Assembly: GCF_002855515.1 (NCBI RefSeq)
Contig: NZ_PKRP01000002.1
Location: forward strand, 124,001 to 188,000
Source: Rhizobium sp. TH135
GTDB lineage: Bacteria > Pseudomonadota > Alphaproteobacteria > Rhizobiales > Rhizobiaceae
Reading direction: 5' to 3'
DNA length: 64,000 nt
Below are positions 54,901 to 62,114 of this stretch, in pieces. Numbering within the stretch: position 1 is the first letter of the stretch; each line of letters begins with the position of its first letter. A model generated the notes under the pieces. The model ran no database searches, was not told the origin of the DNA, and worked only from the letters and a program-made list of their open reading frames with translations. A program made the position numbers and the translations under genes.

Positions 54901-55102
54901 CCTGCTCGACAGCCTGCTCGGTGAGCAGCCTGACGCAACCGTGGAAACGCATCTGCGCGCCACGGTCGATGAGGGCAACACCACCGTCAGCGTCCAGACC
55001 GGTCAGGACACCTGGAAGGATGTCGTCGTGCTGCAGAACCACGACACGGCCATCAAGGTCCTCTTCGACGACAAGCATGCGGTGGTCACACCGCACGACT
55101 GA
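45902..55102 (+). CDS. Giant LapA-type RTX adhesin secreted by type I secretion
   Basis: This 3066-residue acidic surface adhesin has an N-terminal retention-type module (about 1-140, GGAANIPTFVIGDVELPQVAL) followed by VAAG (145-148), a candidate LapG cleavage site. Then come several T1SS-143/DUF5801-like units (about 215-1400) and a VWA domain with DTSGS (from Asp1429), STNYE and LSDGEPN (Asp1711). The VWA is split by a beta-rich insertion (about 1520-1695). A further T1SS unit, a cadherin-like module and five 117-118-residue repeats (about 2016-2601) follow. Near 2800-2890 are EF-hand-like loops (DVDGNGLIDNGSE), and the C-terminus is a type I target domain (SAGADTFVFDG, about 2960-3066). 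I noticed only one cysteine. A terminator separates it from its secretion genes. Confidence 0.93.
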   Translation: MSIEDPRLSSIDNTSAADDFDSAVEQHLGYASETVGGIEVAQAEAPDATRTDRLPAQTPPVEVAAATIPTEVKPNEQNVVTLPAGIELDNLEFEVDGENLVLVLADGTEIVVLGGAANIPTFVIGDVELPQVALFAALEGSNINVAAGPDGTFSAQGTPSASRNFNDDPIDAGPEDLALADLLGDTSFGDELRTGVVLGAEGDTEPTFFGAAAGSVDEDYLEGGNINDGQTGGASSFTGSLGIDWGSDDDNVAGNTGLSNPFDRGVAFTQATLNALISEGYTSDGIELRYELSADGTTIIAYKLVAKGGEVEVSDEAPGDSAEQPLVFREDVFEVSVSDAANGSYTFTLKGNLDHPDGSTEDDITIEFPFTAQDSDGDQASSSFTVTVNDDSPVIDVPTDEDGEPVYGVVEEEQRDVAGNGNEDTTGEYDGDYYNRGSNEQRSFGDGPGKGRFVDETTNVARGSLGISWGADDGDLDDKADFGTVASLGNRSVSFVIPESEGEGDGVEAAARSVSPVLTSGGVPLVYEYSADGKTLTAYRSYGESVSAGDTENVSAKMLDNSPVFQVVLDDNGSGSYTFTLLRPLDHADGAGENSLKLDFQFTATDSDGDTTGPATISIIVVDDVPVLSGCDLVFTIDEDDIKTALSNGTSPNDTAFWDNSYTGDPNLGNDSGPAYIKGSLESLVKPGADGPVSFSFISGSEAVLALQALAGLGLSSHGDTLRYEINGNVLTAIAGEDARDVFSLTLNSNGSFEFELHDQLDHDAPGDDFRERPTNSDENFDLQDKIAGDVTNINFGALIKATDGDEDSISLDGAFSIKIRDDVPEVDARTGGKLLIVDETVGSDAGDDETSADAVVALFGRVALPGNDTDMTPQYATQQGMVTAVVNEGADDDATVTWALKLSNGNGTYSGLQTTDGRDIYLFIEGGLVVGRYDKPNDGDNDVRQPGQWDPDPAAFAIHIANDGTLSMVQYVSIKHDDQKDSDESNDASDGDRRTNEETLANKILAEVTVKDFDGDKATDTVEIGSRIVFQDDGPQIDIVAANDGDVVLTTQDGETIGINVKDTAVSSAAFGSVFSIASQSFGADGAGRASVSYALSVTNTASGLKSDGRDITLEMSQGKVVGKTSAGVVFSIEVDGSGKVTLTQFMEIDHGRSDTSGYETDLTSLADNLVKLTATATITDADGDKHVDSAWIDLGGNIKFADHGPTVATSASLVRVVVDEDGLLTAASDSAAAIANGTAVVGDGLASKPVTVASLMSLFNFGADGAHATEAISLKAATNEPTGLTSQSKPILISVSSDGKTLTGTADGREVFTLKLNAEGTSYTFELKDQIDHPTLNNVASGSDGAFNDAENLLSSGTPSSLLDLSQFIVGKDGDGDTVTLTAGKFVIDVRDDIPTVTSSVVEVKIDTPQIVAPVEAKVANFVLVLDTSGSVNVQQFQIQVKNFLENLAATGAKDVRVHIVEFSGDAESVGTYDLIRNGVKDQSALDDALSDIAGLSSGGSTNYEAGMREALDWIEGIPARVLEVDNRTDDFDASVGGSRDEAYILFNGSTQVAMVSGWTSSNELGDAEGSLTYGWGVDGENLSGSERLRFDFGAFNNYDGAGEYANLGNFDGVPVTSAQFKLEDKVWNGSTTFSYTVHFTDGTSPANGSQTVNGIGTLTITAPAGKQIAYIEFAANTGFGDVDLEKVTTAPDGPLANANVNELIFLSDGEPNENETNNSSSATEALEQIKNEIAKIESGANAPGDQAFTIQAYGIKPTGNNLTNLGKVEGDGGIAENLTPGNTLSGEYASTFAGLAGTPGSAAPTSANFNLSPLVSVGADEGLTFSMKSSTSGLPVLQSGGLTLVYTVANNILTATAGENGPTVFTLSLAANGSGTFTLNKPIDGQGDRDVDFSSMIQAQDFDGDAVSLAAGKFVVTVDGAPSGAPQTFETTEDKFVSGTIAAIIGDDGVGQNGFSISSGPANGSLLLNTKTGEFTYTPNKNWSGTETFSVTVTDDDGDVSAPIVVTVIVAAVADAPSLTVSSAIADEDTGIFLSVSSSLTDTDGSETLKLEISDIPVGAKLTGASGQTFTATAGSTTANITGWDLSKLKITPPANSDADFTLKVRATSTEAVGGDTEVVTKDLAVSVTAVADAPSLTVSSAIADEDTGIFLSVSSSLTDTDGSETLKLEISDIPAGAVLTDGTRTFTATGSSSVANITGWTLSQLKITPPANSDADFTLKVRATSTEAVGGDTEVVTKDLAVSVTAVADAPSLTVSPAIADEDTGIFLSVSSSLTDTDGSETLKLEISDIPAGAVLTDGTRTFTATGSSSVANITGWTLSQLKITPPANSDADFTLKVRATSTEANGGDTEVVTKDLAVSVTAVADAPSLTVSPAIADEDTGIFLSVSSSLTDTDGSETLKLEISDIPAGAVLTDGTRTFTATGSSSVANITGWTLSQLKITPPANSDADFTLKVHATSKETNGGDTEVVTKDLAVSVTAVADAPSLTVSSASGNEDTAISLSVSSSLTDTDGSETLKLEISDIPAGAVLTDGTRTFTATGSSSVANITGWTLSQLKITPPANSDDDFTLKVRATSKEINGGDTEVVSKDLAVSVAAVADSITIASKTTVDMNAYSKVIYTNANHNSENDTSATINNFDVSVHRIAITAGQPAVPVTGGNFVTASSLIDVTAAGSVIEIMTGTNASANDGHNASIEQRIFQTIDDIPQGFYTVIVYSSNTSNADAYLFTMKVDSTQSGYATLNTDEFSIEHVMTIKGVGYGNLKPENFVGVNDPIILDLDKNGFAFSSIDNGVTFDIDADGNADQIAWTSDDGILAYDVDGNGLIDNGSEIFTPDFNGGKFASGVAALASLDSNKDGKIDASDDAFSKLQVWVDADNDGISDEGELSSLSANGVASISLTTDQTGGEEDGQTVFAEGEFTFADGSTGNFLEVGFDTIFGSENDGLTLHGGMGEVVMTGSAGADTFVFDGTALDELDVADVITDFSTEEGDVLDVTALLDSLLGEQPDATVETHLRATVDEGNTTVSVQTGQDTWKDVVVLQNHDTAIKVLFDDKHAVVTPHD
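51947..53704 (+). repeat. Five tandem near-identical adhesin repeats (354 and 351 bp)
   Basis: Counting from each GTTGCGGAT, units begin at 51947, 52301, 52652, 53003 and 53354, and the last ends at 53704. The first is 354 bp and the rest exactly 351 bp (117 codons), all in frame. Units 2-4 are almost identical over long stretches at the DNA level, including silent positions. Unit 1 differs in the centre (VGAKLTGASGQTF), and units 4-5 carry TSKE instead of TSTE. This pattern indicates recent duplication or gene conversion and probably variable copy number. Confidence 0.93.
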
Positions 55103-55125
55103 TGGTTCGAAGAATATCGCGAGTG

Positions 55126-55158
55126 AAAAGGGCGCCGCTTCGGCGCCCTTTTTGTTTT
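55126..55158 (+). terminator. Rho-independent terminator after the adhesin gene
   Basis: AAAAGGGCGCCG (55126-55137) pairs perfectly with CGGCGCCCTTTT (55141-55152) around a CTT loop, followed by a T-rich run to 55158. It lies 24 bases after the adhesin stop and should separate adhesin mRNA from the secretion operon. Confidence 0.92.
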
Positions 55159-55560
55159 CCTAGCGAACAAAGACATCTTTTACTGCCTTCCGACTCGGAA
55201 AGACTCGCGCCGAACGAGAACGATGCTGGCGTCTTGGCCCAGAAAGCGTGCAGCCTCTGTTGCGTCTGGGAGACAGTTCCGCCGGAACTTTAACGTTACG
55301 GCAAGGAAGTGTGGGAACATTCTCAAAGGGTTAATTGTGAAAGCGAGCAAAACAATTCGGAAAACGAGTTGTTTCAACGAGATTGCAAGCGCTTGGGTAG
55401 TGACCTTCGGGTAAAAAAATCCGGCTTTTGTTCCTCGGCGCAATTTTGTTTCAACAGATCAAAATTGGGTGCATCTTTTGGACAGGTCGATTGGACTTCC
55501 CAGCAGTCATCGCCCCGGTATATATGTTGGCCCACGGAAGATTTGGGTAGGGGCACTCAG
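55159..55560. promoter_or_regulatory. Promoter/leader region of the type I secretion operon
   Basis: This 402-base stretch has a lower GC content than the genes around it and no convincing coding sequence. The open frame that crosses it has no family similarity before LLTKKTLFAAL. It should hold the promoter of the tolC-like gene, whose ribosome-binding site AGGGG is at 55549-55553. Confidence 0.5.
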
Positions 55561-56994
55561 TTGTTGACCAAAAAGACATTATTCGCAGCCTTGTATACCT
55601 CGGCAGCCTTTGCCATTGCGTCTGTGACGCCCGCGAGCGCGATGTCGCTGCAGGAAGCGATCCAGAAGGCTCTCACCACCAACCCGCAGATTTCGCAGGC
55701 GGTCGAGAACCGCGAGGCGGTCGAGTTCGAGCTGCGCCAGGCGCGCGGTCTCTATCTCCCCTCCGTCGATCTCGAGGCAAGCGTGGGAAAGCGCCGTCTG
55801 TCGAACGACAGCACGGGATCGGCAACCCAGGACTACGAGACTTTTAACAATTCCGAAGTCGGCCTGACGATCACGCAGCGTCTGCTCGATGGCGGTGGCC
55901 GCCGTGCCCAGCTCGATCAGCAGGCCTCCCGCGTTGATGGCGCCTCCTTCCGCGTTCTCGAGCGTTCGGAAACGGTCGCTCTCCAGGTCGTCCAGGACTA
56001 TCTCGAATACATCCTGCAGACCAAGATCGTCGGCGTCGCCAAGCAGAATGTCGACTTCCACAATGGCATTCTCGGCGATATCAACCAGGGTATCTCCGGT
56101 GGCGCGCTGACTGAAGTCGACGCGCTGCAGGGCCGTGAGCGCCTCGAGGCTGCCCGCGCCCGTCTGCGCGAAGCACAGGAAGAACTGGAACTGACGAAGA
56201 TCCGTTTCCTCAAGACCGTTGGCGAGCCGATCGCCAATGCCAAGGTTCCGGGCTCCGTTGGCAAGTTCATTCCGCGTTCGCTGCAGGATGCGATTGCGAC
56301 CGCCAAGGCCAACAATCCGCGCATCTATTCGGCCCGCGCCGATATCGATGCGGCTGATGCAGCTGTGCGTGCCGCGCGCTCGAACTACGCCCCGACCGTC
56401 GACCTCGAAGGCCGCGCCAGCGTCGGCAATGATGTCGGCAGCAGCCAGGGCAACACCAACGACGTCCAGGTTCGTCTGGTCGCCCGCTGGAACCTCTATC
56501 GTGGCGGCATCGATCAGGCCCGCGAGCAGGAGCAGATCCGCCGCGCCAGCGAACAGCGTTATGCATCCGACCAGGTTCATCGCGAACTTGAGGAATCGGT
56601 TCGTTCGGCCTGGAACGAGCGCAGCAGCCGTGGCGAACTGTCTCAGATCCTGAATTCGCAGTCGTCGCAGAACGCCCAGCTCGTCTCGTCCTATAGCGAG
56701 CAGTTCAAGATCGGCCAGCGCTCGCTGCTCGACGTGCTCGATGCACAGAACACGCGCTTCAACACCAGCATCGTTGCCGAGACCGCCCGTGTGGCCGCGC
56801 TCTTCGCCGAGTACAAGATCCTGGCAGCCTCTGGCTCGCTGTTGAAGACGATGAACGTTAAGGCGGTTGGCCAGGCTGAAGGCTACGCCCGCAACGAGTT
56901 TTCCGTAAAGACGACCCCGAATGGGGCTTATGTCGAGCGGGATCCGCGGCAAAAGGCAGGAATTCCGATGGACCTCCTGGCGCCGCTCCAGTAA
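55561..56994 (+). CDS. TolC-family outer membrane protein of the adhesin exporter
   Basis: This 477-residue protein has a signal peptide (LLTKKTLFAALYTSAAFAIA ... ASAMS, about 28 residues) and two OEP repeats (AIQKALTTNPQISQAVENREAVEFELRQARGLYLPSVDLEAS; DAIATAKANNPRIYSARADIDAADAAVRAARSNYAPTVDL). Helical segments match the TolC tunnel. It would form the outer-membrane channel for the adhesin (LapE-like). The reading frame extends to 55309 but translation probably starts at TTG 55561, seven bases after AGGGG; TTG 55564 is also possible. The unusual start may keep expression low. The ABC gene begins 21 bases later. Confidence 0.88.
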   Translation: MLTKKTLFAALYTSAAFAIASVTPASAMSLQEAIQKALTTNPQISQAVENREAVEFELRQARGLYLPSVDLEASVGKRRLSNDSTGSATQDYETFNNSEVGLTITQRLLDGGGRRAQLDQQASRVDGASFRVLERSETVALQVVQDYLEYILQTKIVGVAKQNVDFHNGILGDINQGISGGALTEVDALQGRERLEAARARLREAQEELELTKIRFLKTVGEPIANAKVPGSVGKFIPRSLQDAIATAKANNPRIYSARADIDAADAAVRAARSNYAPTVDLEGRASVGNDVGSSQGNTNDVQVRLVARWNLYRGGIDQAREQEQIRRASEQRYASDQVHRELEESVRSAWNERSSRGELSQILNSQSSQNAQLVSSYSEQFKIGQRSLLDVLDAQNTRFNTSIVAETARVAALFAEYKILAASGSLLKTMNVKAVGQAEGYARNEFSVKTTPNGAYVERDPRQKAGIPMDLLAPLQ

Positions 56995-57015
56995 ACGCCC
57001 ATCCGATAGGATGAC

Positions 57016-59169
57016 ATGTTAAATTCGTTAATCGAACCGGCGGGCCCTCGTGCCCGCCTGAGCTTTCGTGCATCCTTCAAGGCTGTCGCCACATTTTACG
57101 GTCGGCCCAGCTCGGATACCGTCTTGTTCTCCGGATTGCCGGATGAAATCGTCGAGTCGTTGCAGCTCGACGACGTAGAGCATGTTGCCGAGCGCATCGG
57201 CCTGCAGGTCATGAACGTCGCTGAACGCGCCATTCGCGAAAACGACTTCGACTGTCCCGCGATCGTGGTCCTCAAGGATGGCGGCACGTTGCCGCTGCTC
57301 GAAGTCAGCGATGACGGGATCTACACGCTCGATATTCGCGAAGGAACGGCCGCTGCCCGCCTGACCCATCAGGAACTTCTGGCACTTGCGCCCGTGTCGG
57401 CCTTCGCCTTCACGCTTTTCTATCGCAACGATGGCGAAGAGGCGGTGATTGGTGCCGCCGACCAGATCGAGAAGCGCCACTGGCTGGTGCGCGCGCTGAT
57501 GCCCTATTGGCGCACCTATCTGCGCGTCATCATCGCGGCGCTGTTCATCAACCTGATTGCGCTCGGCTCGCCGCTCTTCACGATGAACGTTTATGACCGC
57601 GTGCTGCCCAACAAGGCGATCCCGACACTCTGGGTGCTCGCTGTCGGAATCTTGCTCGCTTACCTCTTCGACTATCTGCTGAAAGAAGCGCGGGCAGCCC
57701 TGATCGATCATGCGGGGCGCAATGCCGATTTGCGCCTGTCACAGATGATCTTCGACAAGGTGCTCAATACAACGCTCGCATCGCGGCCGATGTCGACGGG
57801 TGAATACGCCAACCGGGTGATGCAATACGAGTTCGTGCGTGAATTCTTCACGTCGAACACGATCGGCCTGATGATCGATACGGCCTTCGTCTTCATCTTC
57901 CTCATTGTCATCTATCTGATCTCCGGCTGGCTCGCGATCATCCCCGCGGTAGCGCTGATCCTGTCTGTCGCCATTGGCTTCCGTGCCCAGGCCCAGATTG
58001 GCCACCGCATGGCAGCAGCCTCCAATGAGGCCTCCAAGCGCCAGTCTCTCTTGGTGGAAACCATTTCCACCATCGAGACGCTGAAGAGCCTGCGCGCCGA
58101 AGCGACGATGCTGCGCCGCTGGCAGGAACTGATGAAGCATTCCAGCCGCACCAGCGAAGAGATCAAGCATATCTCCACCAACGCGATCAACCTGACGGCG
58201 CTGATCCAGCAGATCGTCGGCGTGCTCATCGTGATCGCCGGGACCTATGAGTTCTCCGAAGGCCGCCTCGCCATGGGCGCGATCGTCGCAACCGTCATGC
58301 TGGCCAGCCGCGCTGGTGCGCCGCTTGGGCAGATCGCCATGACGCTCGCGCGCTTCCGCCAGGCAACGCTGTCGCTGCGCATCCTCGATCAGGTCATGGA
58401 GCAGCCGGAAGATCGGCCCTCGACCGTCGGTTTTGTCAACCGCGAGATCAAGCATGGTGGCTTCAGCTTCCAGGATGTGACCTTCCAGTATCCGGGATCC
58501 GACAATCCGGTGATCAACAAGCTGTCGATTTCGGTCGCTCCCGGTGAAAAGGTCGGCATTATCGGCCGTATCGGGTCGGGCAAAACGACGCTCGGCCGCC
58601 TGCTCGATGGCCTCTTCGTGCCGACAGAGGGCCGAGTGCTGATCGATGGCGTCGATATTCGCCAGTATCACATGTCGGAGGTTCGCTCGGCCGTCGCTGT
58701 CGCCGGCCAGTCCTCGGATCTCTTCTCCGGCACCGTCAAGGAAAACCTCCTGATCGGCCGCGCCGATGCAACCGATGAAGAGCTGCTCGAAGTTTCGCGC
58801 ATGACCGGGGTCGAGGAGTTTGTCTCCCGTCATCCGCGCGGCTTTGACATGCCGGTCGGCGAGCGCGGGTCGAACCTCTCCAGTGGCCAGAAGCAGGCCA
58901 TGACGATTGCCCGTCTGCTGCTCACCAAGCCGAAGATCGTATTCCTGGACGAGCCCTCGGGCGCCATGGACCTGGGAAGCGAGCGCCATCTCATCAATCG
59001 CCTGAGCACTGCCTTCGACAAGGATACGACCCTGCTGATCGCAACCCATCGCTTCACCATGCTTGACCTCGTCGACCGCCTGATCGTGCTCGACAAGGGC
59101 CGCATCGTGGCTGATGGGCCGAAGAAGCAGGTGATCGAAGCGATGCAGAAGAAGGGGATTAAGCCATGA
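57016..59169 (+). CDS. Type I secretion ABC exporter (LapB-like)
   Basis: This 717-residue inner-membrane exporter has three parts. An N-terminal C39-peptidase-like domain (about 20-140) lacks a visible catalytic Cys-His pair, as in LapB/HlyB. The six-helix membrane domain (about 155-460) contains PLFTMNVYDRVLPN. The ATPase has Walker A GRIGSGKTT, signature NLSSGQKQAM, Walker B IVFLDEPSGAMD and switch histidine in ATHRF. MNVYDRVxPN is a hallmark of LapB-type adhesin exporters. It overlaps the HlyD start by four bases. It would recognise the C-terminal signal of the giant adhesin. Confidence 0.93.
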   Translation: MLNSLIEPAGPRARLSFRASFKAVATFYGRPSSDTVLFSGLPDEIVESLQLDDVEHVAERIGLQVMNVAERAIRENDFDCPAIVVLKDGGTLPLLEVSDDGIYTLDIREGTAAARLTHQELLALAPVSAFAFTLFYRNDGEEAVIGAADQIEKRHWLVRALMPYWRTYLRVIIAALFINLIALGSPLFTMNVYDRVLPNKAIPTLWVLAVGILLAYLFDYLLKEARAALIDHAGRNADLRLSQMIFDKVLNTTLASRPMSTGEYANRVMQYEFVREFFTSNTIGLMIDTAFVFIFLIVIYLISGWLAIIPAVALILSVAIGFRAQAQIGHRMAAASNEASKRQSLLVETISTIETLKSLRAEATMLRRWQELMKHSSRTSEEIKHISTNAINLTALIQQIVGVLIVIAGTYEFSEGRLAMGAIVATVMLASRAGAPLGQIAMTLARFRQATLSLRILDQVMEQPEDRPSTVGFVNREIKHGGFSFQDVTFQYPGSDNPVINKLSISVAPGEKVGIIGRIGSGKTTLGRLLDGLFVPTEGRVLIDGVDIRQYHMSEVRSAVAVAGQSSDLFSGTVKENLLIGRADATDEELLEVSRMTGVEEFVSRHPRGFDMPVGERGSNLSSGQKQAMTIARLLLTKPKIVFLDEPSGAMDLGSERHLINRLSTAFDKDTTLLIATHRFTMLDLVDRLIVLDKGRIVADGPKKQVIEAMQKKGIKP

Positions 59170-60458
59170 GCCGCCCTGTTGCAGATACCCCGCCATTCAT
59201 GGCCCGCATGATCGTCGGTCTGGTCGCGGCCTTGATCGTGATCTTCCTCGCCTGGGCTGCCATCGCAGAGATTGATGAGATTGCTCGCGGGGAGGGGAAG
59301 GTCATCCCCGTTTCGAAGACCCAGATCATCCAGTCTTCCGAAGCCGGTGTCGTGGAAACCATCTCCGTGCAGGTCGGTCAGGTCGTTCGAAAGGGCGAAC
59401 TCATCGTCCAGCTCAACAACACCACGACGGAATCCTCGCTCGGCGAATCCGTCGCCAAGGCCCGGGCCCTGGGCGCGAAGATCGCCCGCCTGGCCCTGGA
59501 AGAGGTGGGTGCCTATGACACCGCCTTCATCTGCCCCGACGAAGTCAAATCAGTCGCAAGCAAGGTTTGCGAAAACGAAGAACGACTGTTTGCTGCCAAC
59601 AAGGCGGCCTATCTCAACAAGGCCGGCGTGTTGGGCGAGCGCGTGCGCCAGCGCGAGAACGAATTGAGCGAGGCGCAGGCCAATATCGTCCGCCTCGAGC
59701 AGAACATCGCGCAGGCAACCCGCCAGTACGATCTCATGAGCCCTCTCGCAAAGAGAGGCCTCGTGGCCCAGACGGAGCTGATTACCCTGGAGCGTGAACT
59801 GACCGACCAGCGCGGCCAGATTACGGTCTATCAGGAAAGCCTCGAGCGTTTGCGCGGGGCGGTCGAAGAAGCGCGCCTCCAGGTGGAGGAACTGGCCTTG
59901 CAGCTGCGCCAGCAGGCCTTGACTGAGAAGGCCCAGACGCTGGCCGAGCTTTCGGTGATCGACGAGACCATTCGTGGCGCGACCGATCGCGTCAGCCGGA
60001 CTGATATTCGCTCACCCGTGGACGGCATCGTTAATACGCTGGAAGTGAATACGATCGGCGCCTATGTCGATCCGGGCACTGTGGTGGCCGGTATCGTCCC
60101 GACGGCAGACACGCTGTTGATCGAGGCCAAGATTTCGCCGCGCGACGTCGCCTTCATCACCCGGGGACAAAAGGCGATCGTCAAGGTCACGGCTTATGAC
60201 TTCTCGATCTTCGGCGGGTTGGAAGGCGAGGTCACCAATGTGTCGGCCGACAGCATCGTCGACAAGGAGAAGGGGGAAACCTTCTACCTGGTGCACGTCA
60301 AGACCGACCAGTCGGAGCTGATGCGCGACGGCAAGTCCTATCCGATCATTCCCGGCATGGTCGCCTCCGCTGAGATCATGACCGGTCGCAAGACGATCCT
60401 CAGCTATCTGATGAAGCCGATCAACAAGGCGCAGTCCGTCGCCCTTACTGAACGGTGA
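59166..60458 (+). CDS. HlyD-family periplasmic adaptor (LapC-like)
   Basis: This 430-residue membrane fusion protein has one N-terminal transmembrane helix (about 14-34, IVGLVAALIVIFLAWAAIA). A lipoyl half follows (EIARGEGKVIPVSKTQIIQSSEAGVVETI, where EGxVIPSxxxQxVQ is the family motif). Next comes a long coiled-coil (about 110-290, rich in RQRENELSEAQANI-type heptads), the second lipoyl half (IRSPVDGIVNTLEVNTIG), and a C-terminal beta-barrel ending VPGMVASAEIMTGRKTIL-like. It links the ABC exporter to the TolC-like channel. The gene overlaps the exporter by four bases. Confidence 0.92.
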   Translation: MSRPVADTPPFMARMIVGLVAALIVIFLAWAAIAEIDEIARGEGKVIPVSKTQIIQSSEAGVVETISVQVGQVVRKGELIVQLNNTTTESSLGESVAKARALGAKIARLALEEVGAYDTAFICPDEVKSVASKVCENEERLFAANKAAYLNKAGVLGERVRQRENELSEAQANIVRLEQNIAQATRQYDLMSPLAKRGLVAQTELITLERELTDQRGQITVYQESLERLRGAVEEARLQVEELALQLRQQALTEKAQTLAELSVIDETIRGATDRVSRTDIRSPVDGIVNTLEVNTIGAYVDPGTVVAGIVPTADTLLIEAKISPRDVAFITRGQKAIVKVTAYDFSIFGGLEGEVTNVSADSIVDKEKGETFYLVHVKTDQSELMRDGKSYPIIPGMVASAEIMTGRKTILSYLMKPINKAQSVALTER

Positions 60459-60461
60459 AAC

Positions 60462-61118
60462 ATGTCGCTTCCGGACCGGCATCTGTTTCAGACAGAGCAG
60501 CCCGATCTTAATCCGGCGGCGCTGCAGAAAATCGAGGAAAGTGACGCGGAGCCCAAGTTCCGCGCCATCATCGGCAAGGGTGGAGCCCGGCGCGGCATCC
60601 GTCTCGAAACCATCTATTGGGATGGCCTCTCCTGGCTCCTGAACGGCTCCAGGCAGTCGATGGGCGATGTGGTGGATCAGGCGGCAGCCCAGGTCGGGGA
60701 GAACAGCAATCTCGCATCCATGTTGCGGGTCGTTGCCTTCCGCTGGATGTGGCGTCGCCTGGCGCTCATGGAAAATGTCTACTCGCTGGATCACCTGAAC
60801 ACCCTGATCCAGGCCTGCCCAACGCCGGCAATCGTGCTCACGCGCGACAAGAAGATCCAGTTCTTCAATGAGCCATTCATGACCATGCTGAAGCAGCGGC
60901 TGGTGCTTGGGAACATCGCGCAGCTTTCGGCCGGTTTCCGCTTCGTCCTCGATACGCAGGTCGATGACGCGATCCAGAGCCTGTCAGCCAAGGGCAAGAT
61001 GGTCACGACAGGCTTCACCGCAACCTGCGCCGGAAAACAGCTGGCCGGACAGATGAACCTCGCAATGGCCCCAACGCATCAGAAGCAGATGGTGATCGGC
61101 TACGTCGTGCGCGGCTGA
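60462..61118 (+). CDS. Ribbon-helix-helix / PAS-domain fusion protein
   Basis: This 218-residue soluble protein follows the HlyD gene by three bases. Residues 45-100 resemble the RHH_4 ribbon-helix-helix family: GIRLETIYWDGLSWLL (45-60), then NLASMLRVVAFRW (83-95), which matches the family's strand and second-helix pattern. Residues 105-215 look like a PAS domain (LIQACPTPAIVLTRDKKIQF, FNEPFMTMLKQRLVLGN). No enzymatic domain or membrane segment is seen. A DNA-binding or partner-binding regulator of adhesin export fits the operon. Whether it controls the adhesin or LapG gene is unknown. Confidence 0.7.
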   Translation: MSLPDRHLFQTEQPDLNPAALQKIEESDAEPKFRAIIGKGGARRGIRLETIYWDGLSWLLNGSRQSMGDVVDQAAAQVGENSNLASMLRVVAFRWMWRRLALMENVYSLDHLNTLIQACPTPAIVLTRDKKIQFFNEPFMTMLKQRLVLGNIAQLSAGFRFVLDTQVDDAIQSLSAKGKMVTTGFTATCAGKQLAGQMNLAMAPTHQKQMVIGYVVRG

Positions 61119-61151
61119 GCGATCACCGTAGAGGCGCCGATTGCGCCTTGC

Positions 61152-62114
61152 TCAGAGTTCGCCGCCCTCGCCGGGAGCAATGCTGTCGAAACTCTTCATC
61201 GCCATGGCCTTGCCCTTGGTGCGGGTCCCATGCAGGAAGCCGCGACCATTCGAGATCGAGAACAGTGGCTGATAGTCAGGCAGGCGGCTGTCGACCAGCA
61301 CCTGATCACGCATGTTGTCGAGGATGTAGTGGGCGCCCTGAACCTCGACCGAGAGCACGGCGTGGTAGAAGTGGCGCTTCTTGTCGTAGAGGATGACAAC
61401 CGTCATGTCCTGCAGGGAAATACCCTGGGCTTCGAGCACGGCCATCTTCAGAAGCGCATAGTCCTCGCAGTCGCCGAAGCCGGATGCCAGCGTTTGGGAA
61501 GGCGACGACCATTTGTCGAGCTGACCATGGCTGTCAGTGTCCTTCCGATAGGTGATGCGGCTGTTGACCTCGTGATTGACGAAATTGAGCTTATCGCGAA
61601 TGGACGACATGCCGCTGCCGGCTGCAGTCCGGTGCACGATGGCCTCTGCATCAAAGCAGTCTTTGCCACCGCAGCGCAGGGCCGTACCCTTGGCGATTTC
61701 GGCAAAGGTCGGCGCTGCCTTCTTCAGTGCACCCAGCTTCTTGAAGGGAATGGCGACCGACCCGAAGACATCGTCGGGCTGCGGCTTGTTGCGGCTCGAT
61801 GGAGCGGTCTTTGACGTTGAGGCAACGGCGCCGGTCGACAGTGCCTTTTCGGTTGGAAGCAGAGCGATATTCTGCATCGGTGCGCTTGGCGCAAGCGTCT
61901 TTGCCGCTTGCTGCCACCGCTCGGCGATCGTCGCTTGAAGGTTCTGGCCGAAGGATGCGGCAAATGGGCTCATGCCCAGCACCAGCGTCTGCGCCACCGT
62001 GGAGTAGGCTGAGAGCGTGCCCGGCAGGATGGGCGCGGCGATCGAACTGGTCGAGAGCAGCGAAGCAACTGCGAAGACCGAGGCTGCGACAGTGTTTTTA
62101 TTCTTCTTGAACAT
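61152..62114 (-). CDS. lapG: LapG-like periplasmic cysteine protease (bacterial transglutaminase-like)
   Basis: This 320-residue protein has a signal peptide (cleaved near SIAAP, about residue 27) and a BTLCP/LapG catalytic domain. The triad is Cys216 (GFGDCEDYALLK), His251 (FYHAVLSV) and Asp266 (YILDNM), and the WSSPSQTL motif precedes it. LapG releases LapA-type adhesins by cutting near a xAAG site in their N-terminus when cyclic di-GMP is low. The region before the domain (about 60-140) is longer than in the Pseudomonas protein. GGAG seven bases before the ATG supports this start. It is convergent with the secretion operon. Confidence 0.88.
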   Translation of the reverse strand: MFKKNKNTVAASVFAVASLLSTSSIAAPILPGTLSAYSTVAQTLVLGMSPFAASFGQNLQATIAERWQQAAKTLAPSAPMQNIALLPTEKALSTGAVASTSKTAPSSRNKPQPDDVFGSVAIPFKKLGALKKAAPTFAEIAKGTALRCGGKDCFDAEAIVHRTAAGSGMSSIRDKLNFVNHEVNSRITYRKDTDSHGQLDKWSSPSQTLASGFGDCEDYALLKMAVLEAQGISLQDMTVVILYDKKRHFYHAVLSVEVQGAHYILDNMRDQVLVDSRLPDYQPLFSISNGRGFLHGTRTKGKAMAMKSFDSIAPGEGGEL

